Shown here in pieces: positions 26,301 to 39,595 of a stretch of DNA of 64,000 nt (position 1 is its first letter; each line of letters starts with the position of its first letter). The notes beneath the pieces were generated by a model. That model was not told the origin of the DNA and did not search any database. It saw nothing but the letters and a program-made list of their open reading frames with translations. The DNA is taken from assembly GCF_020085105.1 (NCBI RefSeq), contig NC_058056.1, forward strand, positions 12,212,929 through 12,276,928. The letters run 5' to 3'. This stretch comes from Siniperca chuatsi (taxonomy: Eukaryota; Chordata; Actinopteri; Centrarchiformes; Sinipercidae). The position numbers and the translations under genes were made by a program.

Positions 26301-27284
26301 AGAAGGCTAGTTTGCTTGGAAATGATTTTATTGTACCTTAATACTTTTTAACCTTGTGGAAGTGCCATGGATATTAACCAAAAATGTATCTATCAAACTT
26401 GTTTTATTGACTGGCACTGTCACTGGTTGAGTGCTGGCCTCTACTTTGAGGTCAGGAGGGAAAATGGGTGAGTCACAGAGATGCTTTTGCTATCTCTCTG
26501 TACTATATCACTCCCATTTAGCCACCAATCTTTTCTAAATAGGCTAAATTGACACAAGTCTAAATATTGGACTGTGAGAAAACTAAATAATCTGTGTAAA
26601 TACTTCCCTAGGCAATTTAAATTTAAATTCATTCTTTAGTCTACAGTAGTTGTTGTTGCTATATTGGCTGCATTGTTTGTAGTTACTGTAAGTATCATTT
26701 CATACTTTTGTTTGGTTATTTATGTCTGATGAGATCTTAAAGTAGGTGATTAGACGTTGTTAGCCTGTACTTCTTGAACTTGATGCATGTGTGTTGTAGA
26801 ACATGATAGAGTGTTTCATTAAAGCGAAAATCATCAAATCATGCCTGTTTTTTAATAAGGCCACAGGATAGTGGTTAACATCACTGTCATGCTATTAAAA
26901 CCACTGTGTGACCACACAAGCTTTATGAGTAGGGACATGGTCATCCACAAGTCACCACAGCCATTAGGAAAACAGATGCATTATGGGATGAAAGCTAGGG
27001 ACCAATGTTAGTAGTGATTAACATATGTAGCTGTCTTCAGGATGATTGCAATATGTTGATGCAGTTGCAGCGTTTGTATCTGAGCTTCTGCACTACAATT
27101 CTATTGTATTTTCCCATTAAATACAGTGAAAAACTACAGGTGTTAATGGCCAGTTCTGCAAGAGGAGAGACAAGACCCCGGCGCTGCTAGCAGAAGAGCT
27201 GAGGACTGCGATACCTCTGAGCAGCATGCATGGGAATCAATCACAATAGAATATATGAATATATTTCTCGCCTTTTCCGTGATG

Positions 27285-27400
27285 GTCTGAATAGGTCGCT
27301 AAATTTATCGCTAGTCGCTTTTTGGAAATAAAGTCACTAAGAGGGTCTGAAAAGTTGCTAAATCTAGCGAGAAAGTCATCAAGTTGGTAACACTGTGTGT
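27285..27400. repeat. Short dispersed repeat ('gtcgctaaat' type)
   Basis: The segment repeats phrases such as 'aggtcgctaaatttatcgct' and 'gctaaatctagcgag', ending 'caagttggtaacactg'. I recall this phrase series from interspersed repeats in several fish genomes. Boundaries are uncertain. Confidence 0.4.
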
Positions 27401-27789
27401 GTGTGGAGAGAGGAGCTGCCTGAGCTGGTGAAACTCCACACAGAGAGCAGATGACAAGAGGACAGAAGCGCCGCGATCTGAAATGACAGCATAGTTTTTT
27501 CTGTTCATTCGTCTTATGCGCTGTCAAAAAAAACGCTTAAGCACTATGCCCCAAGTCTTATAATGGTAGGGAAAACCCTGCTGTTTATTCATGTTGGCTA
27601 AAATGTTGGTGACATTCTTATGTAAACAAACACGCATGTAAACACAACAGGCAATATCGGTCATGTCCATATATCGTACAATAAGTCGATAACGTAATTT
27701 TCGCAACAGTCCACAGAAATTGTTTCACATCTTGGTGCACTTCATAGGAAGGCTTGCTTCCTTTGCAACATATACAACTGTGCTGATTG

Positions 27790-28165
27790 ACAAGTCCAAT
27801 ATTCACTCATCTTTTAGCTCTGGTCTGGTCTCCACCAACTCCTGAGGGAAATATCTGGCTCTTTAGCTGTTAAAATGCTCCATCATGTTCACTAGCTAAT
27901 CGCTAACTTGCGGAAAACATCTGCCTGCTGCAACAGGAAAAAAGGTAGATAAGAGTGGTGAGAGTGAACCAAAAAGTAAATTTGCCAGGCTGTAAAACCT
28001 AAACAATTAGTTAAAAGATGCAAAAACGTTTTGTGGAGCTGAACAGCAAGGACGGTTGATAATTCTCTTTGGGTTCACCACTGTGAGCGACCCCTTTCAC
28101 ATTTCACATAGTCATTTGATCCATTGTTAGTTTAAATATATTTATAAGTGCAGCTTTAATGTTTA
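27790..28165 (+). repeat. Dispersed repeat family A, copy 1 (forward)
   Basis: It shares ordered phrases with copies at 62560-63165 (forward) and 49365-49790 (reverse): 'ggtctccacca', 'ctcctgag.gaaat', 'ttcactagcta', 'agagtggtgag.gtgaacc', and an end resembling 'ccattgtta..taa.atat' then 'cagctt'. The three copies are diverged by substitutions and small indels. None encodes a recognisable protein. Confidence 0.7.
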
Positions 28166-31100
28166 CTTTGTAATCAGGTACTGTCCTTGGTTGGGAGGTA
28201 AGGTTGAGAGAGAATTAGTTATTCATTTGGGGTGGTAATAGATCTCTGAGTTTCTTCTGTCATGTTTTCCTGAGTTTTCAAAAACCTGTGTTGGTTGTAC
28301 TGTAGTACACCACATTGCATTTTTCCATGTCACCCACTTTACATGATGGAATTGGATGTGACTGAACTGCAGTGTTAAGTATAGTTTTTCCTGTAAAATC
28401 ACCTGACGTCTTTCCTTTTCTCATTCAAAAGCTGACATGCTGCACCAGAATCGGTACTACCTTTTATGACTCGTCATAAATCAGCCTGTGAGGTACTGCA
28501 CGTTAAACTCTTCCCTTGCAGTATGTTATGAAATGAGGAGTAGGTGTGATGTCAGCTCCAGGCCAAACCAAATGGGTGCCATGGGATGTGAGCGATGGAA
28601 TTAAACATTTTTTGGGGGACATTTTTATGTTGCGGTAGCGAGGACTGTTTTCTCAGCTGGTCCACTCAGGAGGACGCAGGCAGCCGTCCCTTTGCACTCA
28701 AATGTCCACATGTTCACACTGGACCTAAAGTACAGATCCATTACATCAGTGAACATTCACGCTTCAAGACATTCAAGTCGGTCTGCCCTAATATTGGTGA
28801 CCTACCACAAGTACAAATACAGATGTCAAATACGCATACATGCCCGTTAGCTGGTACTGATTTGCTTTTTAATTTGTCTGCATGGAAGTTGTCAGATATG
28901 TAATTGCTTTTAGATCTTTTATTAGAAACTTACTCACTGGATGTAAAAGTATATAAAATTTGCAGACATTAAAAGACATGATGCTGAACTAATTATAGGT
29001 TAGAGCTGGTTGTTCAGACCGTTTAAAGGCAAAAGCAATGAACCGTTGGGGTTGCAGAATGTCCGGATTTCTCCTTACAACAAATGCTCAGGACCATAAT
29101 GACATTTATGTGTTGTTTTTGTTCTTTTTCAATCTGAGCGATGATCACATTTCCCAAAAAGAATATAACTAATATCCTCTAAAATTAGAAAGTGTTGTCA
29201 TTATTTTGAATAGGGGCTACTCAGGGGATTAGGGGTTTGGAACAGAGTTATAATTAGACTCTGGTTAAAGTTAGGGTAAGGATTACTGTAGAGCATTTCA
29301 TTTCTGTGGTTACGATTAGTGCCTGGGGTTACAGAATGAGCACGAGTAAAGTTTGTGTGTGTAAGTGTATGAAGTGTATCTGCATGCCAGTATTTGTATT
29401 TGTTTTACCCTCTTTGTGCTAAAGATAGTGGCTGGTTCTTTTTTTTAAAGTGCAATCTTGGTTCTGGTTCTATCTGTTTTCAAACATGGCCAAGTCCAGA
29501 AACTCTACAGCCAATGTAATACCCAATTTCCAACCTAACAACAATAAACGCAACAAGTGGTCTACTCCTGTGTACATAGTAATCTATACCAGAGAACACA
29601 CATTGCCTCTCAAACTGGCAGGCCCTATCTACATACATTTTCTTGGGCAAAGTCATTTTTTCTCAGAACCAGAGGGGGGAAAAGGGCTCAAAGCAGAGTG
29701 TAGCTGTTGGCTGCAGCTTCTGGCAGCTCGCTGACCACTGTGATGCGGAGGGACTTGTGTTGCTGAGACGGGATGGAGAGGCAGGAGGGAGAGAAGACGA
29801 GAGAGAGCAGAATGTCTTATTTTTGCTGGCAGAGTAGAGAGGTGCTACCTTGGAGGCGGTTCTCTGCAGAGGCCCATATATCTTAGTTCCTGGCACCTGA
29901 GCCAGGAGGGGGGTGGGAGGAGTGTAAGGGCGAGAGAAGGGGGGTATGATGGGGCCTATGCTGCTGGGGAGTCAGCCAAAGTCCAAGACTCACTTAATGG
30001 GTTCTCCTCTGCTATGTGATCCCAGTTTGGAGAATTGGAGCAGACACCCCGACTCCTGTCTCCCCAGCTCCACCTACTGCGATGGGACTTGCCATGTGGA
30101 TGGTTGTGGGGGGTGAGATGAGGGATTGTGGATGCTTCTGTCACTAGTTGTGTCTCCTAGTCACAGGAAAGGCACTGGTTGACAAAACCAAAGCCACCTG
30201 TGTGGCAATTCTGGTATGAATCACTGGCTGTCACCCCACCCCGAGTCATCAAATGGCACTTCACTGATTTGAGCTATACACCTCCTGAGCGAAACTGCAC
30301 TTGCAACCAGATAGAGTCTTTAGATAGAGTCATTGACTAAAACACTGTCTTCACATCTTGACAGGTGCTGTTTCTGACTACACTGTTCATTGTACATATA
30401 AAAATGACCACACGGTGAAGCAGTTTTGATCGTAAATTTCCTGTCAGTTGTTTTCACTCTTGGTGACCACCAGAGGAAAATCATAATTAATCCTCCATCA
30501 CGTTGTTGTGATTCTGAATCGAGTCATTTATCTTCATCTAAAGAAGTCAGGATCAGATAGTGAGTGTGATTATACTGGGAAAGAGTTTGGGCAAGTGAGC
30601 ACAATTTGCACAAACATGTAATTGTATTTGAAAGCTGAGCTGTAGCACCATGTGAGAGGTCCCACAGCCACTACGGTTCAGACAGAGGTAGCTCGCAGCA
30701 GATGTGTTAACTCCTTCTCTGCCTAAACTGAATTATGTAATCATCAGGAGCTACTGTACTGATGCTGGAGAGTTTAGTGTTTTAAACTGTTTAAAAAGTT
30801 TATGTTTTTGTTTTATTGTAAACATGAAAGCTAGAAAACATTTTACTACCCCACCTCTTTTAAAAGTGTGGCTTGGTATGGTTATTGGGGTAATCAAGTT
30901 GAGCAAGCTCAACCAACTATTTCCAAGTATGGCAGGCGAAGAGAAGAGCTGCGTGCTCAGCGGCATGCACCTGAATATCTCCCCTGCACTCTGTCTGAGG
31001 GTCTGGCACGGGCACCGCTGTCTTACATAATGCTATGAGATCACCCACCAAAGATTTAATGCTGCAATATGTATTTGTTGTCATCTGTCACGTTGCATGG

Positions 31101-33121
31101 CTTTACACTTTTTACATTCAAGTGTGAGCTGGAAGTGATGTACTGGTATGCAGAAAATCCCCCTGTTTTTGCAAATGTAAAATATTGGCAACCCATGATT
31201 TTGACATCTCAGATTAATTTCTCTCTGGAATGCTGAGTGGATACGATGCCACTGCATAAACAGTCTGAACATGATCGGCTTCTGTGTCCTTTCACTTTTT
31301 CCCATCTGTGGGATCGAGCTCGGCTCCTCGCAGTGGAGGAGGAGAGGAACCCGCTGGCCAAGTCCTCTAATGCTGGCAGGCTGAGTAAAGGGTGTCTCCG
31401 GAACCTTGTGTTACCCCAGCAGTTCCATAAGCGCCCTCCATCCCCGCTCTGTTATTCTTTATGATCCACACCTCCGCTCCAGCTCAAGCGTCTTCCAGGA
31501 CCTCTCGTTTTGTTCTGAGTGGCCCCCTGCACCCACTCAGATGCCTGTTTACAGTATGGAGTCCCACCAAGGATCCACCGGATGTCCCCCGGATGTATCA
31601 TCCTGCAAACCAGCTGATAACTAGTGTGATGAAACTCGTAGTCAAGGCACCCACACCCACACATCTGACATCCTGTCAACATCTGTTTTCTAGGAATTGT
31701 TGGATGCTTGTCTAACTTAATTTTAGTGATGCCTGTGTGTGTCCCTAACTCTGTTTTCTCCTGATGAAAATGTTATGCTGAATTTTCAGTATCAGCTATG
31801 TGTTGCAAGAACAAATGTTTATGTAATATATAATGATCAACAGATTCAGAGAGAGAACAGCTTCAGAGAGAGCTGAGTTAGGTAAGACACACAGATAGGC
31901 TGAAAGAGACAAACTGCCAGTGGCTGTTGACCACTCCTGGTGCACGTGAACTGCTTGGTATCCTGTGTGCTGTCATGAAGCTAAGGAGTGCTGAATAAAG
32001 CATAGGGTACACAGTGTCCTAGCATCTCTCTGTGTACATGTGTGTCCGCATGAACAGAATTGAACTCCAGGTACTGACACCTACAGATCTGTCAGCTGCA
32101 TCATCAAAGCGTTGTCGTAGAATTTTTTATCAGACCTTTGCAAAAGAATCCTAAACCAAAAAGTACAGAATATTTAAGCGTATCAACCTGACATTTATAA
32201 GTAGAATTCCTAAAAGTAAAACTCAAAATATTGAGTTAAAATACACTTGTGCAGTCCACATTTTCATTGTTTTCCCTTTTTTTAGTGAAAGCGAACCCCC
32301 TCAAAATAGGCACAACACGTAGACTATGTGAAATTGTCGTTTAGGATAACAGGAACTGAAATATAACATCTCCCACTGTCAGCAAGCCAACATGTTCCAA
32401 GCGTAGACTGTTCCAAGTCTTAACAGAGCAAGGTATTTTCAGTAGAGCAGTCAGCTCCAGCAAACCATTATTCTCTCAGTGAGTGGGGAAATTCTGACAG
32501 GCAATCAGAGCCCACTACAAAAGGAGAATGTAAAAACAACTGAAAATGAATCCTTACGAATGCAAATAGCTTATTGCTAAATTGTTTTGGTCTGGCGTAA
32601 AGCATTGCCAAGAAGAGGGCTTGAAGTGGGATGGCGTGAAAGCGAGGGATGGAAGGAGAGGGGTTCTGCTGCAGCGGAGAGCTGAATTATGGGTAGCTTG
32701 TTTGACATGGGAGCATGTGACATTTTTTGTCAGGGAGATGGTTACAAGATATTTCATACCCCAATACATCAGCTAGAATTTCAGATACACACACTAAAGG
32801 CACATTATGACAGATGCAGGGTTATTACTCTTTCCTCATTCACCATTGTTCATCATGAATAATGACGATTACACAAAGACAATTCTGCTTGACTCTTCTG
32901 CAATGTCTCTGAAACAGTGGATATGAAAGACCGCATCTCGATTGGCCTTGATGTTAATGATGGTAATATGCTGCTCTCTCATTTTTACCAACGATTATAA
33001 AATATTACATATTCATTGTGGATACAGATGATTACCCTAGCTGCACTGTGCCAAGGCCACTGTTTCAGACCACAGACACAGACTCTTGGACTGACATATA
33101 CTCATTAACCATTTATTGTCT

Positions 33122-33574
33122 GTTATATGGTACTATAAGTATTCAGACACCCTTTTCTACTTCCGTTTGTGTATTTTTGCTTTTGGGCTGCTTTTCACTA
33201 GTCCCTTAGTTCAAATTAATGGAAATCTTAATGCTAAAGCACACAATATTTTAGACAATACTGACTTCCAACTTTGAGGCAACAGTTTGTTGAAGGCCCT
33301 TTCCTGTTTCAACATGACATTGCCCCTGTGCACCAAGTACACATAGGCTTATGTGTACTTGGTGCACAGGGGCATAAATGAATGGTTTTCTGAGTTTGGT
33401 GTGGAAGAAGTTGACAAGCCCTGACCTCAACCCCATCCAAGACCTTTGGGAAGTATTGGTGACTGTGAGTCAGGTCTTATTGCCCAACATGAGCTGCCAG
33501 GTTCTTGGCCCTGTAATGTGTAGGTGTCCATATACTTTGTTTGAGGGTCTACATACTTTTGGCCATATAGTGTA
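33122..33574. mobile_element. Tc1-like transposon remnant
   Basis: The right end 'acatacttttggccatatagtgta' family signature (33551-33574) is a well-known Tc1-type inverted end, and the left end near 33122-33152 is its degenerate inverse. In between, 33395-33500 resembles the 3' part of a Tc1 transposase gene: it includes 'gacctcaaccccatccaaga', the DNA equivalent of a DLNPIQ motif (about 33422-33441), with broken frames beyond. Most of the gene is deleted, so it is dead. It also holds a perfect 24-bp hairpin at 33322-33373. Confidence 0.75.
33322..33373. repeat. Perfect 24-bp inverted repeat with 4-bp loop
   Basis: The left arm 33322-33345 (starts gcccctgtgcaccaag) is the exact reverse complement of the right arm 33350-33373, with loop ggct. 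It lies inside the Tc1-like remnant. Confidence 0.95.
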
Positions 33575-33724
33575 CATCTAAATGGCTTTCCAAAAATAAA
33601 ACACTAGTAAAATTTGTCAAAACTTTGCTGTTCAATCTGTAACAGTTGGTTATGTCAAGAAACGTTGAAAAATAGTTATAATTTTAATAAATTCAGATAA
33701 AGCAAAAGAAAAATATGCTTATTC

Positions 33725-34150
33725 ACTATCTGGCAGAGAGTCAGATGAGAAGATCAATACCACTCTCATGTCTGTCTGCTAAGTATTACAGCCAGCAGCT
33801 GCTTAGCTTAGCTTAAAGATTGGAAACAGGGGGAAACACCAAAGGGAACAAAATCTGCCTATCAGCACCTCTAAAGCTCATTACTTAACATGTCAAGTCT
33901 TGTTTGTTTAATCAGTAAAAAAAAAGTGGAAAAAAGTGGAAAAACAACAAAACAACAATTTGCTGTTTTACAAGGGATTATGTGCTGGACTATTTCTTGG
34001 CTGTGAGCAGTTGCCAGGCAACCAGTGGAGACTCCAGATACTTACTAGCCAGGAAATAGTCCAGCAAGCAGTGGATGTCAAATGCCCTTGTACAGCATGA
34101 CATGCTTTTAGAAAAAGTGCACACACACTGTAAATTTAAAAGTCTTGTGG
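33725..34150. mobile_element. MITE related to the element at 13007-13312
   Basis: It shares 'agagtcagatgagaagatca', 'taccactct' and 'gcttagcttaaagattggaa' with the 13-kb copy, then continues with 'aacaaaatctgcctatcagc' and 'ttatgtgctggactatttct', phrases I recall from the longer form of this fish family. An inverted pair (gctggactatttcttggctg, 33985-34004; near 34050 the inverse) occurs inside. Confidence 0.65.
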
Positions 34151-37100
34151 TTTTCTCCTTCAGTTGAAACATGCTCTCTGATCCCTCAGTGTTTACTTTG
34201 TTGTTATGTTCTGCCAGTCTGGTAATATGCCAGTTTGTCCGCTAGATCTAATTTGATGATGAGCTGTGGTGCATACTGAAGAGTATGTGTCTTGCCAAGA
34301 GGACATGGTGAGACTTTGTCTGACATGCCGTGCCTTTCTTGCTCTCTCTTTATCTACACAGCACGAGACACAGTGTCAATGTATATCCACAATTTAGAAT
34401 AAGTATCATTATCAAATATCAGTAAGTATCTTTTACCTTTCAAGCTAAATATGTGAATATATCTGTTTCATGCCCTCTTTTATGCTTGTGTGTGAGAAAA
34501 GTGCACTATAGAAAGAGAGAATGTTTTAAGTTCGAGTTCATTTTGTCCAACATTATTCTCCTGCTAATCTTTTTTGTTCTGTGCAAAAACTTAAATTCAT
34601 CAAAGTCATTACTTTTTAAAATAGTTAAAAGTAGCACATCATCTAGTTATCTTCAAGTCTCTCTCCCACTCATGCATGGGATATCAGTCTGTTGAGCGTT
34701 TCCAACATTCTCATGTTGCTTGAAAAAATACACAGAGCAATAATCTGATTTCTGTCCTCCCTTTTCAAAACAAATCAGAGACACTTGTGTGTGCTTCTTG
34801 AAGAGGTTCCAGTCTGGGTCACACAAGAGTGGTGCCAGTGGTTCGTTATCGTCTGAGCAGACACTGCTATCTCTGACACTGCAAAAGATTGATGGCCTCT
34901 TGAAGGTGCTGAGCCTACACGGAAGTACCAGATACTCACTCTGAAGGTCCACCAGAACTGATTTATGATTAGATAAATGAGATCACGAGCTATTTGTAGG
35001 AGAAATACTGTAGTAATCTAATTTGCTTTCGTGGTTTGGCAAATATAGAGGGAGTTTTTGAGTTTGCTTGGGTTAAACCTTGCCAAGTCCTGTTGTTCTT
35101 AGAATTTAACAAAGTAGAGCTGTTTAGACACTGAAGAATGTGAATGGTGCAAATGTGGTCTGTTAGCCTTCTTAGCCACATCACCTCTTCACAGTATACA
35201 CAGGAAAAATTGGAAATCCCGAAGTGCCAACTTCTCTGCCACCATAGCCTCCACAGCCTCTCGTCTCACTCCACTCTGTGAACATCACACTATGGTGCTT
35301 CCTGCGTAGGCAGTCAGCATTGCCATTTACCATTAATCATAGGAGACAGGGTTGCTCAGTTTCCATATCAAACTAACATGACCACTTAAACACAGTTAAT
35401 ATGAGTGACTGTTTCAGACTGTGATGTGAACTCACATCCATGAACAAAAACCACATGCCAGCCATGCTCTCATACTGACCAACACGGATCACTTGCTCCT
35501 GCACTTCCTGAAAATAATTGTTTGTTATATGGAAAGAAATGCGGCAAATGGAACTGCACATTGAGTTATTTTATATCAAAGGTCCTCTCCTTGCCACCGC
35601 TCCAAAACACAATCCCAGCACGGACAAAACAACAAGCACTAACCGTCCCGCCCTATAATAATGAGTTGGGTAATTGTTTATTGAAAAGGGTCACTTCACA
35701 TGTCTTTATGATGGTTGCCTGAGGTTGTATTCCAAAACATAGTAACAAGTGAAGGGACACTAATTTTTGGACTCTGTTAGTGATATGTTAAAATACAGAG
35801 TCTATAGCAGGATACCAAACTTAAAGGTGGCACGACTTGATTATAATGTCAACTGGAACATTTTTAGTCCTGCTCAGTGTTTGTGTCTGTGACATAATTT
35901 CACAGGGGGGTTCAAAAGGGGAAAGGGGAAACATTTTTTGAGCTAAAAAATGGAACATCACATAAAAACTCTGGAATATTTTACACTGAAGTAGAATGCA
36001 AATTACAACTATTTCCACAATTGAGTTCTTTGTACATTGCAAAGGGCTCTTTTAAAACATGGAGCATCAGTTTATTAAAGTGTCAGTCATTTCTCTTTTG
36101 GAGTCAAATGACTGCAGAGAGAATGTTTCTACAAACTGGTGCAAAATATCTCGTGAAAATCTTCTAGTATAAATCTGCTACTGTAAATAGAGAGAGGAGA
36201 GAGTATTTGTTGACTTGTTGGAAATGTCACCTTTGTCCGTTCAGTGTGTTCTCTGGGGAAAAAGTTTGATTCATAGTTACTTTGCACGAGCTTCTTTTTT
36301 CCCCCCACAGGCTATTTGTTCTTGTTATTCAAAGAAAAATGTTTACTGGGATTCTTACTTCCATTTTTTTGCAACAGAATGATTAATGATCTGCTTTGAT
36401 GTTGGATGCTTTGGGTCAGATTGAAGAGCACGCAAAATTACAGACATATTATTTGTCTGCAACATTTTGGATTTAGAGTGTAGCTGTGGGCAGTATGTTG
36501 GTGTTGAGGGCGGTGTTATAGGAAAGACTGGCTGAATAAGAACATGAGGCCCTTTCCAGCCAATGCTCACACACAATGTTCCGCTGTGTTTCAGCAGATG
36601 ATGCCAGTGGACAGGGGAAGAGATTTTCTGGAGAATTGCATTTGTCTGCCTCCAAGTAATTCTACCTCATTGTGTGTCATCTACCAAACAGTGACTGCAT
36701 TTCGCATGTCAAACCTCTAGCAGAGGAGAGGGGGTTTTGGATAGAGTGCTGAGCTGTATTTGGTGGTAGCGGAGAGAACCTTGTGGGAGGTCACTGGCTC
36801 TGTGTACGTGCAGAATATGAATAACCTCAGAGCTGAAAAACTGTCAGCCTGTACACTTTTCTGTTTTCCTTTAAGGAGTGAAACTCGGCAGGTCAAGGGC
36901 TGCGGGGTATTTGGAGCGAAGAGCGGGTGACTTGGGGTGAAAGGGAGTCTTTCAGCTGGACACATTTCATGGATGTTTTGGGAAGCAGTGATGGAAACGG
37001 GAGAGGTTAGGTGGCCCATTCCTCCCCCTTGGGTCCTTGTGGTGTCAGAGCAAAGAAAGAGAGAGGGGGAGAGAGAGCCTGTTGCAGTACAGAATGTCTT

Positions 37101-37439
37101 CAGCCTGCTCTGTATTAACCTTAGTGAAAACAAGCCTCCCTCAGAGTTCAGCACCAGTGCTGCTCCTGCAAGTACGCAGGTTGACTCTGGAGCAAATCAA
37201 GACCACTCACTGAGGAAATGCTCCCATGCGGCAAGGAAGGGGAGATTAAGGGGGGGGGGATGAAAATGATAAGATGCTAACCCACACTTAAACTAATATT
37301 TATATACCATACTTACAGCAAGGATACATGTTGAGCATTGGGTGGTTTGGGTTTTCCCAAAATAAGGAAAGTCAGTCAGGAGAAAGAAGAAGGAGGGTTG
37401 TTGACTGTGGTCAGGTAGTTTAGTCCAGTGTTTAGTGTA

Positions 37440-37717
37440 GGTCCCCTAACCTAGGGGACAAGATAAATCTGAGGGGTCGGAAGATGATTAAAAGAAGTTC
37501 TGCTGCACAAATTTGTATTACCCCCACATTAGCTTTTTTGTGAAATATTGGATAATTTATCAGCTTTTTAAATGAAACACTATTAGAAGTTTAGAGGGGA
37601 AATCTCTCTTTTGTGGAACTACTATCAACTCACAGACATCTGAAATGTCCAAAGAACCCCAACCAGACACGGCTTTTTTCTAAAGCATCACAAGCCAAAA
37701 AGATTGGGAACCTCTGG
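37440..37717. mobile_element. Decayed hAT-like MITE, second copy
   Basis: It shares 'aaatctgaggggtcggaaga' (near 37465) and 'caagccaaaaagattgggaa' (near 37691) with the intact copy at 12560-12902. The left inverted end is damaged. Confidence 0.6.
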
Positions 37718-37779
37718 TTTGATTTGAAGTTATCATGTGTGTTTTTTATATATAAAATCTTAATCTGAAAAGTACACTA

Positions 37780-37911
37780 ACTAGAACCTATAGCTGTCAG
37801 ATAAATGCAGTGGAGTAAAAAGTATTTCATTCTGAAATGTAGCAGGTACCTCAAACTTGTACTTAAGTACAGTACTCAAGTAAATGCACTTAGTTACATT
37901 CCACCACTGCT
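37780..37911. mobile_element. Right-end fragment of the 'ccaccactg' hAT-like element
   Basis: The segment 'acttgtacttaagtacagta' through 'gttacattccaccactg' matches the right end of the larger element at 50907-51748, and the phrase 'catagctgtcagacaaatg' there has its counterpart here near 37789. Only about 130 bp remain. Confidence 0.65.
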
Positions 37912-38641
37912 GACAGAGCTCCAACGAGGCCAAATCAACGGTGCTCTTATTACATGCTAAATTATAACAGATGAAAAATCCAAACTGCACCAAAAAAGTG
38001 GTTACAAAATGAAACCACTTAAGGGATGTGATACACGCATATTGTATAGTATAGTACAGTGGGCTGACAAATATTGCTTATTGGCTTGCAACTTAATGTG
38101 ACCCCCCTCTGTAACAGTGGTTGTGAAGGTGATTTAGTTAGCTCAAAGTTAAAGTGCTTCTCCCTGAAGTGTTAACATGATTTGGCCTGCTCCCTAATGT
38201 CAAAATTGTAATGTTTTATATCTCTATTCTTTACTAGTTCGCACTTTGTATTACTTATGATGTCAGTTAAATGGATGAAAAGCTGCTCAGTGTATTGATA
38301 AATGGGAGATAACACTGACTTGGCTGAAACTGAATGTGTTCGTTCAGAAACAAATGACACAGCAGTCAAAAGTACAGTGCGCTCCATGTTAAATATTGAT
38401 GAGTGAAGCTTGTTGCTGCTTACTGTTGCTGGGAACTGATCTACCGAGTCACAGCTTGCTTGTAAGGGGTGGAGAACAAGATCATGCAGGGCCTGTAACC
38501 GATATGAATCTTTCACAACAACACTGAGACCAGACATCAGGATCTATTATTATCCCTTTGACCTCGCTGGCCTCTGTGATTGTCAACACTTTGGCTGCTC
38601 TGACTGATACCACAGATTCAGTTAGAAATCAATACAAATTC

Positions 38642-39525
38642 TTTATTGTACATTCAAGGCTTTAGTCACACTAGACTGTATCACACTGGGCCATGCTCAT
38701 TATGAAAACATTATTTAGCTATTCTATACAGCTTATTATTCAGACAATGTCATATGCCTACTAAATCATGTTGTACAGTGATGTATTATGTGTACTAAAC
38801 GACAACCAACAATTCAATTAGTGGCTTTTAGAAATATGTTACATGTGACATGAGTTATTATCAGAATACAACAGTATTACTCATGATTTAAGAGTACATG
38901 AATGGAGATGACTTGCACACTATATTTGTATTAAGCTCAAACATCAAAAAGTTCGATACATACAAAGATAAATGAGTGTCTGGTTAAATAATTATTCAGA
39001 GGATTCAGTTGAGACCACACAGCTGGCACATGATTTCTCCCCATCAGCGAAAAACCCCCAAAATGCTTAAAGTGAAGTTTATTCATCACCACCGGTTTAT
39101 ATTGCAATTTAGGGTGACTCCGCTAAATACCCTCATATAAATAACAATACATACTTAGGTTTATTATGAATTGTGGTTTTGGGAAAACACATCAAAGCTT
39201 TCATTACAGTTTTTCTATTTCTTACATGATGTAGGAGAGCCAGCGCAGATATATTTAGGTTTTCTCAGTCAGTCACAGTTTTTTAGAGTTGAGGAGTAAA
39301 ATTGCTGTGGAGTTCAGATATGACTCACATGCTTTCTAATGCCATTTACAGGGTGCTTACTTTTAATACATAAACTGGCAGAGATGTTGTAATTGAGTGA
39401 AATATTGTATTTGGTCACAATTTCAAATGTCAGCAGAAGTAAGAAATCTTATCATTTGCATTTTTTGGGTAAATTAAAGATTATTATATTAAAATCCTCT
39501 GTGATGCAAAGCATAGATATTTATT
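38642..39525 (-). terminator. cyp1c2: Candidate poly(A) signals of the cyp1c2-like gene
   Basis: Reverse-strand AATAAA hexamers occur at 39520-39525, 39160-39165 and 38642-38647, i.e. 70 to 950 bp past the stop. The 3' UTR is therefore 0.1 to 1 kb; which site is used cannot be told from sequence. Confidence 0.4.
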
Positions 39526-39595
39526 TTAGAACACATACCTTATATTGCATTGATGTTCTTTAATTGGAGAACCCATTGTCAAATGTTTTTTTTCA

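Larger units (their letters stand above)
23349..33100. other. Non-coding stretch with scattered repeats, no gene recognised
   Basis: The longest open frame, 23705-24298 (+, 197 codons), is C/T-rich, overlaps several other open frames and ends in a Thr/His run from a CA repeat, so I do not count it as a gene. A 19-bp tandem duplication (unit starting actgcattatc) sits at 26214-26251. Repeat copies lie at ~27285-27400 and ~27790-28165. One weak candidate exon is at 25234-25354. A GC-richer patch at 31300-31640 has open frames on both strands and no homology I recognise. Confidence 0.5.
34160..38640. other. Non-coding stretch upstream of the cyp1c cluster, no gene recognised
   Basis: No exon is supported. 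The 145-codon minus-strand frame at 36717-37154 is compositionally random and overlapped by an open frame on the other strand. It holds a decayed hAT-like MITE (~37440-37717) and a fragment of the 'ccaccactg' hAT-like family (~37780-37911). Confidence 0.5.

Noticed and set aside
36717..37154. 145-codon minus-strand frame
   Set aside because: Composition is random, an overlapping frame is open on the other strand, and no splice sites or homology are seen.
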